A stretch of 64,000 bases of DNA from Medicago truncatula (lineage: Eukaryota > Streptophyta > Magnoliopsida > Fabales > Fabaceae), in assembly GCF_003473485.1 (NCBI RefSeq), contig NC_053045.1, positions 42,574,494-42,638,493 of the forward strand, in the 5' to 3' direction. A model generated the notes under the pieces. The model had not been told where the DNA came from and did no database searches. It saw only the letters and a list, made by a program, of their open reading frames with translations. How positions within the stretch are numbered: position 1 is the stretch's first letter; each line of letters starts with the position of its first letter. The translations under genes were made by a program, and so were the position numbers. Of the stretch, positions 1 through 12,295 are shown one piece after another.

Positions 1-338
1 ACAGTAAATAAATTATTTTTCATAAGCTATTCGCAAAGATATTTCATAAAATGGGCCTTCCGGCTGTGGCATCCCTATGCAACAACTGAGCTTTGCCTTT
101 GAACTTAAGAAAAAGATTACACAATCAAGAAGATTGAGACACCAAATTGTAGCTAAATTTTATGCTGTACTGGTATAATTTTTTTTGCCCAAACATAAAC
201 AACACGCAGCTCAAAATTTACCATACTGGCTGGTAACGAAATCAGAAGCATTTATTGATCAAAGATCCTTAAGGTAATTTGAAACATAGCATTTAGCTAC
301 CAATATCTTCTATACTTGACATAAAGACGTCTAATTAC

Positions 339-1146
339 CTTTCACATCCTGCCTCAGCAGAGACATCAGAGCCTTATGCACAGCATCACGCTCCACAAAT
401 TCGTCTAAAAAAATCAAATCAAAGAAAAATATCAAAATTGAGACCATATTCTGAAGAATGCAATATCTTAGTAAACCACAACTTACCGGACGAAAGAAGT
501 TGCACAAGAATATCAACCATTTTTCCAATATTCTCAGGTGTATCCTTGCAGAAAAGAGGCAGTCCTCTTATCGCTTGCACCCGAACCTGTACAGCAGTAG
601 AAAACACCAAACAAATACAAACATCAGCTCATACAAAATTCACTGTAGTGCTTTAAAGACCAAAAGTAACCTCTGTAACACCGATGCTCCTGATTGAAAG
701 TGTGACCAACACGTGTAATTACATTGAATTACGTCAATTTCTATAATTATTATCGTGTCATGTATCAAATGAAATAGAGAATAACAAATGAAAAGATATC
801 ACAGAAAAGGCATACCCCGAGTTCATCAGCTTCAACCAAATCAAGATGAGTATCGAGTGCAGGACCGGAAAGTTCAGGAAAGAACTTGAAGAACTTAGGA
901 ATAAGCTGTGCAGCGAGTTGTTTAGCTTTAACACTAGTGTTAGCTGTATCTATGATTCCTTGATAATCCTTGACGTTCTGTGAAAATTGAAAACCCTAAT
1001 TTAGAATAAAGTTGAAATCTAAAACCCTAAATGAAAAAACGAAGTGATGATTTAACCTGAGATTTGTCTTTGGAAGAGTTGAGTTGCTCGCCATATTGGT
1101 AGAGCTTCTCGATGTAAGCAGCTTCTTCGGAAGGTTCAGTAGTCAT
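339..1146 (-). CDS. API5: API5-like (apoptosis inhibitor 5) protein, N-terminal part, truncated by window edge
   Basis: Four exons read on the minus strand: 1057-1146, 816-977, 487-586 and 339-404. All introns are GT-AG and the frame stays open for about 139 residues. The start is the first ATG and gives MTTEPSEEAAYIEKLYQYGE. Later segments include LVEADELG, VRVQAIRGLPLFC and FVERDAVHKALMSLLRQDVK, which match the helical-repeat N-terminus of the API5/AAC-11 family. That family is a nuclear HEAT/ARM-like scaffold of about 500 or more residues, linked to cell-death control and to mRNA export complexes. The remaining exons must lie left of base 1; positions 1-338 look like intron. A (GA)n tract at about 1333-1352 lies upstream, probably in the 5' UTR or promoter. 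Family assignment is firm. Plant function is known only by homology. Confidence 0.88.
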
Positions 1147-1400
1147 TGGAAGCTTCTTCGTTCTGGAATTTCGATTTCGAAGTTGAAGAACCAAATAAGC
1201 ATGCGATAGAGTAGAGAGTGTTTTTGATTTGATTTGATTTGATTCGAGGGAAGAAAAATGATGGATAGGGTAAAACTGACCTGAAACAAAGTGAACAAGG
1301 GTTTCTCGTTTCGTTTTGATTTGATGAATGAACTGAGAGAGAGAGAGAGAGTGTGATTAGCAGTACTCTCTCTCTGTGACTCGACTAAGATGGTGATTTA

Positions 1401-3624
1401 GGCCCGTTTGAATTGGCTTATTTTGAACTTACGTAGGTTTATCTACTTCCATAAATTATAGTTTATCATAGTTTCATAAGCTTATCCTCTGCCTTAATAA
1501 AGAGCTTAAATTTATGTAACCTCCTTCGATTTTCTCTTGATCCACTTTTTCAAAACATATTTTTTTTTTTTTTTAGTTATCTTTGCATAAGTAACAAAAT
1601 TGTTATATTTATCTTACTAAAGTATAACGGCGGCGTTTACGGTAGGAGAGGGCAATAGATCCCCTACCGTAGGAGATCATATAAAAGGGTTTTTTTTTTT
1701 TTTTACAACTAAATTGACATGTGTTTGTTGGTGGTTGGCACAATAGATACTAGTGTTGCATTTTTTATTTTTTTTTAGAAATGATGCATCCTCTGGTCAC
1801 TATTATAAACAAAAATCTACATTTTAGATTCATTCATTAAATGATGTATGCGGTTTATAATACAGACTATATACATCATTTAATGAATGTATCTAAAACG
1901 TTGATTTTTGCTTATAATAGTGATCGGATGGTGTATTTGTACAACCACTTTATGATAACTTTTTGACAACCTTCTCTCTCATACTCACGTTATACTCTTA
2001 TTCTCACTCTTTCTTTTTCTCTCTCCATTATTTTTACTAATGAAAAGAGAGAGAAAAGAAGTTGTTTGTCTCAAATGGATGTTCAAATATCACTATTTTT
2101 TTTTAGGGAGTTACCTGCATGTTAGTTGTGTTTAAGTAATGAGAAATAATATTTAAACAACTATTTTTTGATAATTATTGTGACAATTTTCTCTCTCATG
2201 TTTACATTAATTTTTTATTTTCTCTCTCTATTGTTTTTGTGTCAATATCTCATTTTCTTTATAAAATTTTGGTTGTCTCAAAAGTTGTCATATAAATAGA
2301 TGTTCAAATAACACAACTCTTAAATAATTCTAGAGTCAATTTTGTGATTTCCTTCTTAAATAAAATAATATTTTTCCACTTAGAGTATATAGACAATATT
2401 TTCCAACTCGTTCAACAATAAGACATTAATATAATGACTTTATATAATGAGTGGTAGTTGAAAATATATTAACGTTTTTACTCTAGATTGAATGTGAGTT
2501 TTTTTTTTAAATGATTGAATATTATTAGGTTTTTTAACAATAAATTATATTAGCAATGACAGGGTAATCTCCTTAGCACAAAGTGTATAAAGGAAACCAC
2601 ATATAATTACAAGCTGTCAATCCAGGAATACACAAAAAGGTTAATCGATACCCAAGCACCTAAACGGGTTCAACAATAAACAAAATTGACCTTATTAACT
2701 TTAAGCCACAATAACAATAAATACTTTACTTTTTCTAATAATTGTGGAATGGTATTTTCTAAATTTGTAAACAATACTTTTTATAATAACAATAAGTATA
2801 CCATTGTGTTCGTTCCACACAATCCAAATATTATTAGTTGAATGGTCAATAGAGAGGAAGGTTGAATAAGTTTTTAGTCTCAATAAATATACCGAATATT
2901 GTTTTTAGTCCTTAGAAGAAAAAAAAATTGACATGTTGGGTCATATAATTTTTCCAACAATGTCAAAAACACCCTTTATTAAATGTGATTCCAAAATCAA
3001 TTGAATTTTTAAAATCATTCTATATGTTTAAAAAATAGAATTCTAGTGAATCACATTACCTGAAATCTCGGCCATTCAAAAGCTTCATCCTATATTCACT
3101 GATTGATATCTATTTTAAAAATAAAAAAAAAATCTCATTTTACAAAAAAAAAAAAAAAAGTCTCCTACGGTAGGAGACCTAAGGAGGTCACCTACCGTAG
3201 CCTTGGCCAAGTATAACACGTAACTAAGATTTTTACTATATTTTTTTAAGGAAGAATTTTTTTTTTTTACGTAACAAATTGAAACTGAATAAAAAAAAAA
3301 CAAACTGAACTTGTCTTTTATTGGTAACAAACTGTACACTGATATCTATAATATTATTTTTTACATCTTGATTAATTTTATAAAAAAAAAAAAATGATAC
3401 TTGTGGTTCGATTATTTGATTTTTTTATTTAATTGAAAATATTTAAAATTTCGATAATTGCTTATATAATGTCAAATCCAAACACTTCAATTTATGTAAG
3501 TACTTTTTAGTGTACATATTCAAACATAAATAATTTATCAAGTATAAGAGCTTATGATGTAAGCTCTAATATTATAAGCCATAATGCTATAGCATTTATA
3601 TAAGTTGTTTATCCAAACGGGGCC
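1401..3624. mobile_element. Tourist-like (PIF/Harbinger) non-autonomous element, with nested insertions
   Basis: The left end reads GGCCCGTTTGAATTGG and the right end, inverted, reads GGCCCCGTTTGGAT. Both are flanked by TTA (1398-1400 and 3625-3627), the 3-bp duplication usual for PIF/Harbinger. The interior carries a Stowaway-like foldback (about 1783-1936) and two inverted copies of a TACGGTAGG motif block (about 1621-1710 and 3141-3222). No transposase frame is visible. Two separate half-elements flanking other insertions remain possible, because the ends are only moderately similar. Confidence 0.5.
1783..1936. mobile_element. Foldback MITE (Stowaway-like)
   Basis: The two halves are near-perfect inverted copies. 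The left arm contains GGTCACTATTATAAACAAAA followed by a TTAAATGATGTAT core. The right arm inverted contains GATCACTATTATAAGCAAAA and the same core. The size of about 150 bp and the palindromic build fit Stowaway MITEs. The exact ends and TA duplication are not certain. Confidence 0.6.
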
Positions 3625-3849
3625 TTAATGATGTAAAGGCCCAACTTGTATAATTTTTCACTCTTTTGTCATTTTTGTCGGAATATGTATCGAAATTTTA
3701 AAATAGTTTTTGATCGTATAATTTGTTCATTAAAATAATTTATAATGTTAAAATAGTCATTTAATGTTGACACTAACTTTTTTTCATTAGAAACTCTCTT
3801 TAATATGACTTAATGAAGGCACTTATAAAGACTAACATATCGGTATCTC

Positions 3850-3985
3850 CGTGAGTTTGGCTCAGTTCGTAGAGATATTGCATTTTATATGCAGGGGTTG
3901 GGGTTGGAACCCCGGACACTCCACTTCTCCACAATTAAATTGTGTGAGCCCTAGCCACTAGGCTACTTAACAAAAAAAAAAAGGA
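3850..3985 (+). mobile_element. tRNA-derived SINE-like copy
   Basis: A box A-like motif TGGCTCAGTTCGTAGAGA (3858-3875) is followed about 26 bp later by a box B-like GGTTGGAACCCC (3902-3913), then a tail ending in a run of A (from about 3971). The tail CCACTAGGCTACTTAAC is also found diverged at about 35205-35250. Box spacing is that of RNA polymerase III promoters. It does not fold into a tRNA. No clear target duplication was found for this copy. Confidence 0.6.
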
Positions 3986-4536
3986 TTTATCTCACAGTAT
4001 TAACCAAATATTTTAACGTCGGTGTCTATTTTGACTAACAGAATGGACGATAAAAAATTATTTTAGAATTTTAATATACCAAATGAGTATTGTAACTACT
4101 CATTACACATTTAAAGACAAAAATGACCATTAACTCATTTTTTTTACCAAAAGAAAACTTAAAAGACACTTGGAGGTATTTGACCTATTTGTTTGTTGTA
4201 GTACAATACAAATGTAAACATTCAACCAAAATTTGAATCAAATATCTCCTTATTGAAACTAGAAAATGAATGTTCAGCAAAAAAGGAAAACAAAGACTGG
4301 TTCTAAGACTGCAATAGAAAGTTCGGATCAAGACTCTCCTGATCGTACCATGAAGGAAAAACAACAAAAAAATAATTTGAATACAACATATGAAAAATCC
4401 CTCTCCCAACATTCTATGACATTCCCTTTTTGTCTCCTCCTTTTCCTTATTCCCAACTTATCCTCGTTCTAAACAACTCTTTCAACTTTTGCTTGATTGC
4501 TATAAATTAGTTCAGAAGCTGTCCAATTGAAAATGG
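3986..4536. other. Intergenic, no gene seen
   Basis: AT-rich sequence between the SINE-like copy and the ATP11 stop codon. Open frames on both strands here lack recognisable domains. The part next to 4537 is presumably the ATP11 3' UTR and termination region. Confidence 0.5.
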
Positions 4537-7500
4537 TTATAAGATAGGCATGTTCAATGCTCGCAAGACATCCTTGAACTCAAATTCACTTGGATCTTTA
4601 TTGAATCTCTCGACTAGTTTGTACCTCACATCATTCAAATAAAAAGACTGAGCAGTTTCCACAAGCCATTTTGCCTCCGAGTCAGTCAGCTTGCTGGTAA
4701 AAACAACATCCCCACGTATCAGTACCAAGTCCTTGCTCTCTGCAAATTCTGTGTAAAAGGATACAGTATAGTAGGGAGATGCTTGTGTTCCTCTAGCCTT
4801 GTAATCTTCAAGACCGGTAAAAAGCATGTGTGGCGTCTGAACTGCAAGAAAAGAACGCTCATATATGTGAGACAGCAATTTTAGTGTAAAGAAGAATAAC
4901 AGATACAAATACTCAGAATAAAAATATCCATTTGTTATTATTTCAAAAAAATAAAAATAAAAATTATTTCTTTCAACATGCTTTGTTCCAGTTTTGATAA
5001 GGTAAAGAAGGCTTTTGGTTTGCATCTCAACCATCAAGGAGATCTATCACTTACTTTTAAACCATTTCCAACCGTTTCAGGATATAATTAAATTTTTGAA
5101 ACCTGCTATCATTTTCAAAGTTCCATAAAAATGTTAAATACTACGGATGATCTAAACTATTACACAACACATAGATATAATCATTTTGCTGTTGACAGTT
5201 GTTTAATTATCCAAAAAATAGGTACCATTAGGAAATATGAAACAACCTAAAACAATAAAATTAGAACTGGTTTTTGACCCTATAGTTGCTAATAAAAATT
5301 GGCAGGAAACCCATAGCCACATTGAAGATAACCAAGGAAGCAACTTTTTCTGCTACAGTGATATTTTTCTAAACAAACATGAGATTTCTATTGAACAGCT
5401 TTAGGCTTATCGGTATTTTAAAATTCTCATTTCTGGGCAGACCATTTTTGAAATTGGCCACTTTGAAGTTTGAACAGTTTATTTAAAAACTTTAACTGAT
5501 GATGGACTCTACAAGTTATTTAACTTCAAGGGCAGTGCAGGACTTCTATTGGTCCTTGCGTTCCCAATTGAAATATTTTAATCCAACATTTTTACTTCAA
5601 ATTTAGATCTTCTGTTGCCCATCAGTCATGATCTTTCGATTGCAAGGCAAGACCACCATGACACCTTCTTTGTTAAAGTTAAATGAGAAAATCACAAACT
5701 GATATATTTTTAAAGTGCATTTTTCTAAATAAAAATCTCAAGACATTCCTTGCATCTCAATATAATATAATTTCAAAAATTGATCCCCATAAAATCTTTT
5801 TGGAATATGCTTCATGTTTGTCAAATGTTTCATCAAGCATCAAGTTCTATTATATCTGATCCTGAAGGAAAACTAAAATCTGAAGCTCAAATTCTTGTAT
5901 CTGTAAGAATATTAGTGTATTGTATGCTAAATAGATGGAGCTAAGCTATATTGTCTTTGTATGTTGCGAGTGTGATAAGATTGGACTCATACAGTTGAAC
6001 AAGTACTTCACCAAGTTTCCTTCAAAAAAAAAAAAAGTACTTCACCAAGTATCACAATAATTCAGAGTCTGTTTTAAATTATACTAATATATGTGCTTCA
6101 TCTCTATCCCGCTTTCTCTTTTCCATGTAACCCTACAACATCAACAATTTCCTTGAATGGCATTTTTTTTTTCCTTTTTTCCCACCCACTTAAACTTTTC
6201 AATTTCTCTCATATTCTACCCATATCCAAGGATCTCCACCCCTAGCATAATACTAACAATACTAACGTTTGGCGTTAAAAAAGTACCCATATTTAAATGG
6301 AAAAAGGGTTTCTATTTTACAAATACAGACCAGCAATCAGGTGCGAACAGTTTTCATTCACATTAACAGCTATTGAACTCATTTGAATAAATGACAAGAG
6401 AGGGTAACTTTTATCAAACCTTGAACAAACATTGTTATATAACCACTTCCCCTCCACAAAGGAATGACAAAATATCGGCTGCAAAAGAACGAGTAAAGGT
6501 AAGAACGTGAAATCTAGAAGTTCGCAAACTCACAGAACAAGTATTGATTACAATGAATACCATTCTTTAGCTCTATGCTCTAGCAAGTGATAAAGACTTG
6601 CTTTCATAGATGCTCCAATATGACCTCTACCTATGTGATACTGAAATAAAACCAGCCAAATCATATAATTAATAACAGAGAAATTATTATTTGACTTATA
6701 ATTGCTAAACAGTCTAACATCTGTTTTATAAGTCGTATCAACATTCCATCAAAACACAGAAAATCAATTGTCTCAATAGTGTACATGAATTTATCATGAT
6801 ATAAAAGATGCTTCATATCATGCAGCACAACAACAACATGGCAACAAAGGGAAAAAAAAACTTTTCTAATACTTGTTAGTAAAGTGCACGCACGAGTAAT
6901 AATGCACTTTAAACTTAAAAAAATCTACCATGGACATTCCCTAGTTGTGCACTTCGTTTCAAGCTCGTAACAAGGCTTATTCCTACGGCAACATTAATAG
7001 CAGGGTCAAAGTATAATATTTCAGACCACAGCCAAGAAGAACAATGTGGTCTCTATTGCAAATATCACTAATATTCTTGTCTTACTTCCTTTATCTTTCT
7101 TCCTTAGAGATCATTTCCAATCTAACTTTTTCCATTTTTTTCAGTCTCGAACAACTGAAACAAGCCTAACAAAAGAAAGTGGTAAAAACGATCAAAAAGA
7201 AATTTTGAGACTCTTCTAACCCTTCGGTCAATGTGAGCTAAACACTATTAGTACATTATACTCTTCCAACCAGGATCCACACCTCTCATGTTAAAATTCA
7301 CTATGGTGTGAAAATTGTGTACATTTTATATTTATATCCAATGATGTATAAAACTGTGAGTATCTTTTATCTCCAACATGACTCTGTTTGGATAAACAAC
7401 TTAACTAAACACTTACAACATAAGTTATTTCTACAACAAAAGCTATAAGCTACAGTCATATAAACTATAAATTGTTTTCATAACGTATCTTTACGAGCTT

Positions 7501-7959
7501 ACGGAAATAAGTTGAAACAGTCCATGGACATGTCATAAGTAAACAAACTCAAATAAATCAATCCAAACAAGTCATAGACTCCTGTCAGCATTTGTAAACA
7601 TTTACCAAAAGAGAAAACGAATGATTGAAATTAGACAAATAAGACATTACATCATCCCAAATGGAAGTGATATTTTCAGGATCCCGATCCTTGAGCCTCT
7701 CAATATCTACAATAGAATCCAACGGCTTGAGTTGCAAAGGGTTGAAGCCAGTGGCGAATCTTGACGTCCTGCAGAATCCAAGCGAACCCCATTTCCGAAA
7801 ATCGCAGGGGAGTTCCGGTTGGTGCAATCTCTGGGAAGTTAATGCGGGGGAAACCGTAGTGAAAGAACGGTAACAGGGATCATTGAAGTGAAAGAGGTTT
7901 TTTCTGGCATTGGATGCTATGGTTCTCCAAATTTTGGAGGTTGAAGATACCCTTTGCAT
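4537..7959 (-). CDS. ATP11: ATP11-family F1-ATPase assembly factor, mitochondrial
   Basis: Exons: 7651-7959, 6561-6640, 6420-6478, 4537-4841 (minus strand). All introns are GT-AG and the joined frame gives 250 aa. Known role of the family: a matrix chaperone that binds the free F1 beta subunit during assembly of mitochondrial ATP synthase. Residues 1 to about 60 are rich in Arg and Ser and poor in acids, as in a mitochondrial presequence. Then come DRDPENITSIWDD, YHIGRGHIGASMKASLYHLL, CRYFVIPLWRGSGY and TPHMLFTGLEDYKARGTQAS, the family core, ending in LNMPIL. Codons are split cleanly across three junctions, including the short 59-bp exon. Intron 1 carries a Tourist-like MITE (about 7380-7573). 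It lies downstream of, and co-directional with, the API5-type gene, as in the Arabidopsis order I recall. Confidence 0.92.
7380..7573. mobile_element. Tourist-like MITE in ATP11 intron 1
   Basis: The left end reads GACTCTGTTTGGATAAAC and the right end inverted reads GACTTGTTTGGATTG. The interior is rich in TAAGTTAT/ATAACTTA-type repeats like those of the element at 18925-19123. A clean target duplication is not seen, so the boundaries are approximate. Confidence 0.45.
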
Positions 7960-8213
7960 TGCAGAATCAGAAAAAGGAAATGAATTTGAGAATTGACACA
8001 GTGGCGTGGCCGGTTAGACGGGGTACTTCGAGCTAAGCGGAGCCATGTGTTAGAGAAACGGGTTAGAACCATATGAACAAGAACCGGGTTTGATTATTTT
8101 TTATTTTTTAAATTTCTTTATTCACGGTTTTATTTGTTGCTGAGATTAAATCTTTAATTCGTCACTTATTTATTATTAACGAGGGAAATTTTATCTATTT
8201 TACTATGAGCTTT

Positions 8214-8923
8214 GATAACTGAACACAAAAGTTCAGCCACAAAATAGACATCGTATCCTGTATAATTTTTTTTTCTTTTAATTTTTTTCTTTCTCTCTCT
8301 TCTCTCCCTCTCCCACTGCTTCCTTTCTCTCTCATCTTCCACCAACCAACAACCCACCGTACCTCCTCTTCGGCCATCGACCACCGGCGACCACCACCAT
8401 CAACCTTCTCATTTCGCGCCACCACCATCATCTCTCTTCTCCGATCCACTCGGATCTGTCACACCACCATCACCACTATCCCTTTTCTTTCTATCCCCTT
8501 CATTACTCCCCAATAATCTCGCCGACGTCGTTAAGATCTGCTTCGCTCTCTTAAAGACCAGATCTCACACCTTCGTTCTCTGTCGTCGTCGTTAAACTCG
8601 CCGTCGCCGATAACCAAACGCAAATTACCGGAAAGACAGATGAATAGGAAAACTAGAATAAAAAAAGATGGAAGGAGGTGGTTATAAATACATCGGCGGC
8701 GAAGAGCAGAGGGGAGGGTGCAGCGGTGGCCAAAGAAAGAAGATGGGAAGAGAAGAGGAGGATACGACGTAGAGGGAAGGGAAAACAGAGAAGAGAGAAG
8801 AGCGAGTTTATAGAATTGCCCTTCATGTTGTGCTGAAAATTCAATTTTGTCTTTGCATTTAATGGAAATTACAAAATTGCCTATGGTGTTGTATTTGTGT
8901 CATAATTTGTGTGTTCAGTTATC
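8214..8923. mobile_element. Putative inverted-repeat element with GC-richer interior
   Basis: The sequence GATAACTGAACACAAAA at 8214-8230 is matched inverted by TTGTGTGTTCAGTTATC at 8907-8923. Similarity continues weakly outside both. The interior is pyrimidine-rich (8270-8340), then GC-richer with many CCACC and GCCG words, then purine-rich (8690-8810). It contains several open frames of 60-84 codons that have no domain I recognise and look like composition effects. No target duplication was identified. Confidence 0.45.
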
Positions 8924-8959
8924 ATTTCTGTTTTACTATTTCACCATAAACAAACAAAA

Positions 8960-10215
8960 AAATTATATTTTATTTTTTTATACTCTTATTTATTTACACA
9001 CATTTATCTTGTTTGAGGCACATCAAACACTAAATTTAGACATATCTTAGCTCACATGTTTGTTAGAGGAAAATTGATGTATACACATATCAAAAGGCTG
9101 AAAAACACATAGAAGATCGTAATATCCTCGACAGTTATCTGTCGCCAGTTTTATTTTCATCGACAGTTAATTGCCGAAGTTTGTTAAACTCACATTTCAA
9201 TTTGTTTTAGTTAGTGACTGTTAGGTCAATTTATAAGATGTTGGCTCTTATATGTAAGAGTGTGATTCAACTCTTGTTGTCGGCGTAAAGAGGATGAAAG
9301 TCATGTTGTAGACTTGGTACTATAATACATGTGTATTAAAGCCTTTGACATCTGGGTTACGCTTGTTGGGATGTACATGAGGGTACCCTAACCTGAGATG
9401 TGGTACAATAGATACTTAGGGAGGCTCGAAGAGCCTTTTAGCACCAAAGGCAAGGGAGGTTGGGGAAGGGGGCGTGTGGCACACTGGGATTATGTTTGTA
9501 CTTTGTTGTATTTGATATTACTTTGTATTTTGTGATTTACAATGGACAATTACTCTATTTGTAATATTTGAGATTAAACATCATGAAATGCTATTTGATA
9601 TTTCATAGTAAAATGTACAAAAACTTGTATTTTATAGTAAAATACGTGTTTAGATTCTAGAATCGAGATGTGATATCTATGTGTTTTTACATGTCCAAAT
9701 TATGTAATCCAAACACGTATAAATTACAAAATAAGTGACACAAATCTCGGTGAACAATGTATTTTACTACATTCGGATTCTATAATCTGAACATGTATTT
9801 TAGGTACTTTAACATGTATGAACTGTATAGTTCGAACGCATATTAAATGTCATAAACTAAGTGAAACAATCATTGGTGAATGATGTGCTTTACGCATCCA
9901 AATTTTAAAATTTGAGCTTTGAAAAATACGTAAATTACACTACTGAGTTATAGAATCCGAACATGTGAAACACAATAATTGTTGATATGTGGTCTACAAC
10001 GCGCTAATAGTTTGTATGATTTACAATGGACCGATAATTTATGTTGCCTATAATGCACAAACACTTGTATAAATTGGTGTGTTTGATTCATTTTCATTCA
10101 CAACAGAAAACACATTAAATGAACTCTAATCTAAATGCAGTTTACAAAATAATGGGAAACCTAATTTGTTTAGGATCAATGATGATGTTACGATATGTGG
10201 TTTGAAGGATTGATT
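8960..10215. other. Intergenic, probably old transposon interior
   Basis: No gene seen. Between about 9650 and 9970 there is a series of short imperfect palindromes around a GGATTCTATAATCTGAAC-like word (see findings). The stretch leads into a MuDR-like coding remnant at about 10220 and probably belongs to the same decayed element. Confidence 0.35.
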
Positions 10216-10219
10216 ATAC

Positions 10220-10860
10220 CAAATGAATGGTATTCTCATCTACGGTGATACAAAAAGGGTAGTCTGTGATGAGTATCATTTTTTGTCAATCGACTCATAT
10301 GGGCGTGTTAGGTTCACAAAGATGAAACTTCAAAACAATAACGATATGAAAACTATGTTCTATACATTTGCTTAGTATAGTTTCAAGGGACCGATCAATT
10401 TAGAAACCATCTTGGTGAGATATGTTCATGCTACTCGAAAATTTTTTATTCATCCCAGGATATTCGAAGAAATCAAGATGTTCTTGGTTGAACCCAAAGA
10501 ATAAAGCTCGTTTGTGTTTAATTTATGTTGTTTATTTAGCGGAATATAATTTCATGTTATTCATGTATTTTTATTTATCAATATATTTAGATTCTATATC
10601 TCAAAATATTAACACTACGGAATTTAAAATCCGAATGAGGGTACTTTTGTATAATCCACAATGGTCGACACGTGGCACCTCACTTGAGGATGTGGTTGCC
10701 ACGTCGGCGAAGACTAAGTCAAAAGTTGCCTTGGAGGCCAAAACTGCCAAAGATCCAATACATATGGGGCTGTTTTGTATTTTAATTAGATAAGGGGTCG
10801 AAATCGCAACTTTTGAAAAGATAGGAGGCCAAAAGTGCAATTAAACCTTTTACTAAATAG
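10220..10860 (+). pseudogene. Decayed MuDR/MULE-like coding remnant with right terminal sequence
   Basis: From 10222 a frame reads MNGILIYGDTKRVVCDEYHF, then SIDSYGRVRFTKMKL and, after one in-frame stop, YSFKGPINLETILVRYVHAT, followed by further stops and frame loss. This resembles the N-terminal region of plant MuDR-type transposon proteins, but that is recollection and not a search result. At about 10825-10856 the sequence inverted reads GGTTTAATTGCACTTTTGGC, a word I associate with MULE termini. No matching left end was found. Confidence 0.35.
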
Positions 10861-10869
10861 TACAAATTC

Positions 10870-12150
10870 AATAAACTAGTTTATTTGGTATGAGCTAACT
10901 TACATAGAGTTAGTTAACTCTCGAGGGTGGAGAGTGGAGACCTACTGAAAGGGTGTGTCACTTTCACATTACCGGCTGAATTCCCACATTTGATGCTATA
11001 GTTAAAGTACCTTCTAATGCTAGACTTACAGAAGGAATGAATTCGCTCTTGCTGAAAAATGGTCCAGCAGCTTTTTAATGCAGTCACAAACAAAAGGCTC
11101 TCTCTGATTGAGACCAACCTGAGAAAAGGTAAACGTTACTTACTCAGTATTTTGGCACTATGAAGGGATGGTGAAGTTGGTGAACTCAATTAATTAGTCT
11201 GAAGAACTTCATTTATTTATAATCTAGTGGTGCTATGATTGGTTGCACATGCCTTGCATTTAATTACTCTCATCCAAGGGTCCTACCACAGTGGTGTTTG
11301 GTGGTGGGACACTGACTCACTCACTCACTAGCCTGCTTATGCAAATTTAGTATGCTGCTACTTTTCTATTACTTTTTGTTCTGTTACATTTTATGGTGTT
11401 TATGATTTTCAAACAAATATTGAAACTAGTGCAATGGAATGGTACTGTAAGTCTGTAAGTATAGAGGATAATAATGTACCGATATTATCATATCAGTGAA
11501 GTTCATTGGCTTCTAATATCTTAATGTCCTTAATCTGTTGCCAATTTGCCACTAATGACTAGGAGCCTCATCCTAGTTGAAAAATCTCAAATACTATATG
11601 TTGCAGAAAATGAATGGCTGTTTGATGGTGGATGTTAAGGATGAATGTTGCATGAATGGTGGCGTTTGGCTGAAATCTACGTGAGATTATGCTTGATGGT
11701 GGGGTGTACCTAAAAACACTCTGACGTCTAAGTCAGTATATGATTGAGGTGGGTGAGAGGTTTAGAATGAGACATACTTTAATAGGTGATGACGTAAGAC
11801 TCGTATAATTTGAAAGAGTTCGTATTAGACTTATTTTTATGGTATTAAAAATAATTAGTGATAAACCACAGTTTCTCTCTCTGATCAGCTGTCACTAATT
11901 GTCTCAATCTAGAGGAAGCACAAATAACCAAATTGGCATGTTGTTTGTTAGATAGACCCTATAGTATTTCCATTTGACCAAAGATAAACACATTATGATT
12001 AAACCAAAAAATACATGTTTGTCAGAAGTTTGTTATCAGGTAGGTGAACTTCAAGCCTTATTTCAACACATTACAAGCATCTCATTTGGAATTTTATGAA
12101 TTCTTTTTTTGGTATATTTGTCTCTTTAAGCATTAGAAACCAATAAATAT
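10870..12150. other. Intergenic, upstream of the peroxidase
   Basis: No gene seen. AT-rich with no long repeat noticed. The 3' part presumably holds the peroxidase promoter. Confidence 0.4.
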
Positions 12151-12157
12151 AATACTC

Positions 12158-12170
12158 CTATATATCACCA
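12158..12170 (+). promoter_or_regulatory. TATA box of the peroxidase gene
   Basis: CCTATATATCACC lies about 130 bp before the ATG at 12296. This predicts transcription starting near 12190 and a CT-rich leader of about 100 bases, common in plant genes. Prediction only. Confidence 0.5.
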
Positions 12171-12295
12171 TCATTTTCCTCTTCTATAAGTCTCACGGGA
12201 TTTGATTCCCTCTAATTATTAAATAAATTTCCCTACCTCACCTTCACTTTTGATCTTCCACACACATTACTCTTTCTTTCCTTTCTCCTAAACTC

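Noticed and set aside
1..338. Extra API5 exon at the left edge (minus-strand frame at about 10-110)
   Set aside because: The peptide does not match the expected continuation after DVK (a SLTAL-like segment), so it is treated as intron.
3850..3920. Possible tRNA gene (box A and B present)
   Set aside because: The arms do not pair into a cloverleaf, there is no sensible anticodon stem, and the sequence continues into a SINE-type A-rich tail.
8166..8449. Overlapping minus-strand frames of 72-84 codons rich in Arg, Glu and Lys
   Set aside because: They arise from a CT-rich stretch inside an inverted-repeat element; no domain or splice context.
10422..10793. 123-codon frame on the plus strand
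   Set aside because: It is out of frame with the MuDR-like segment and has no domain; the reading is a by-product of the decayed element.
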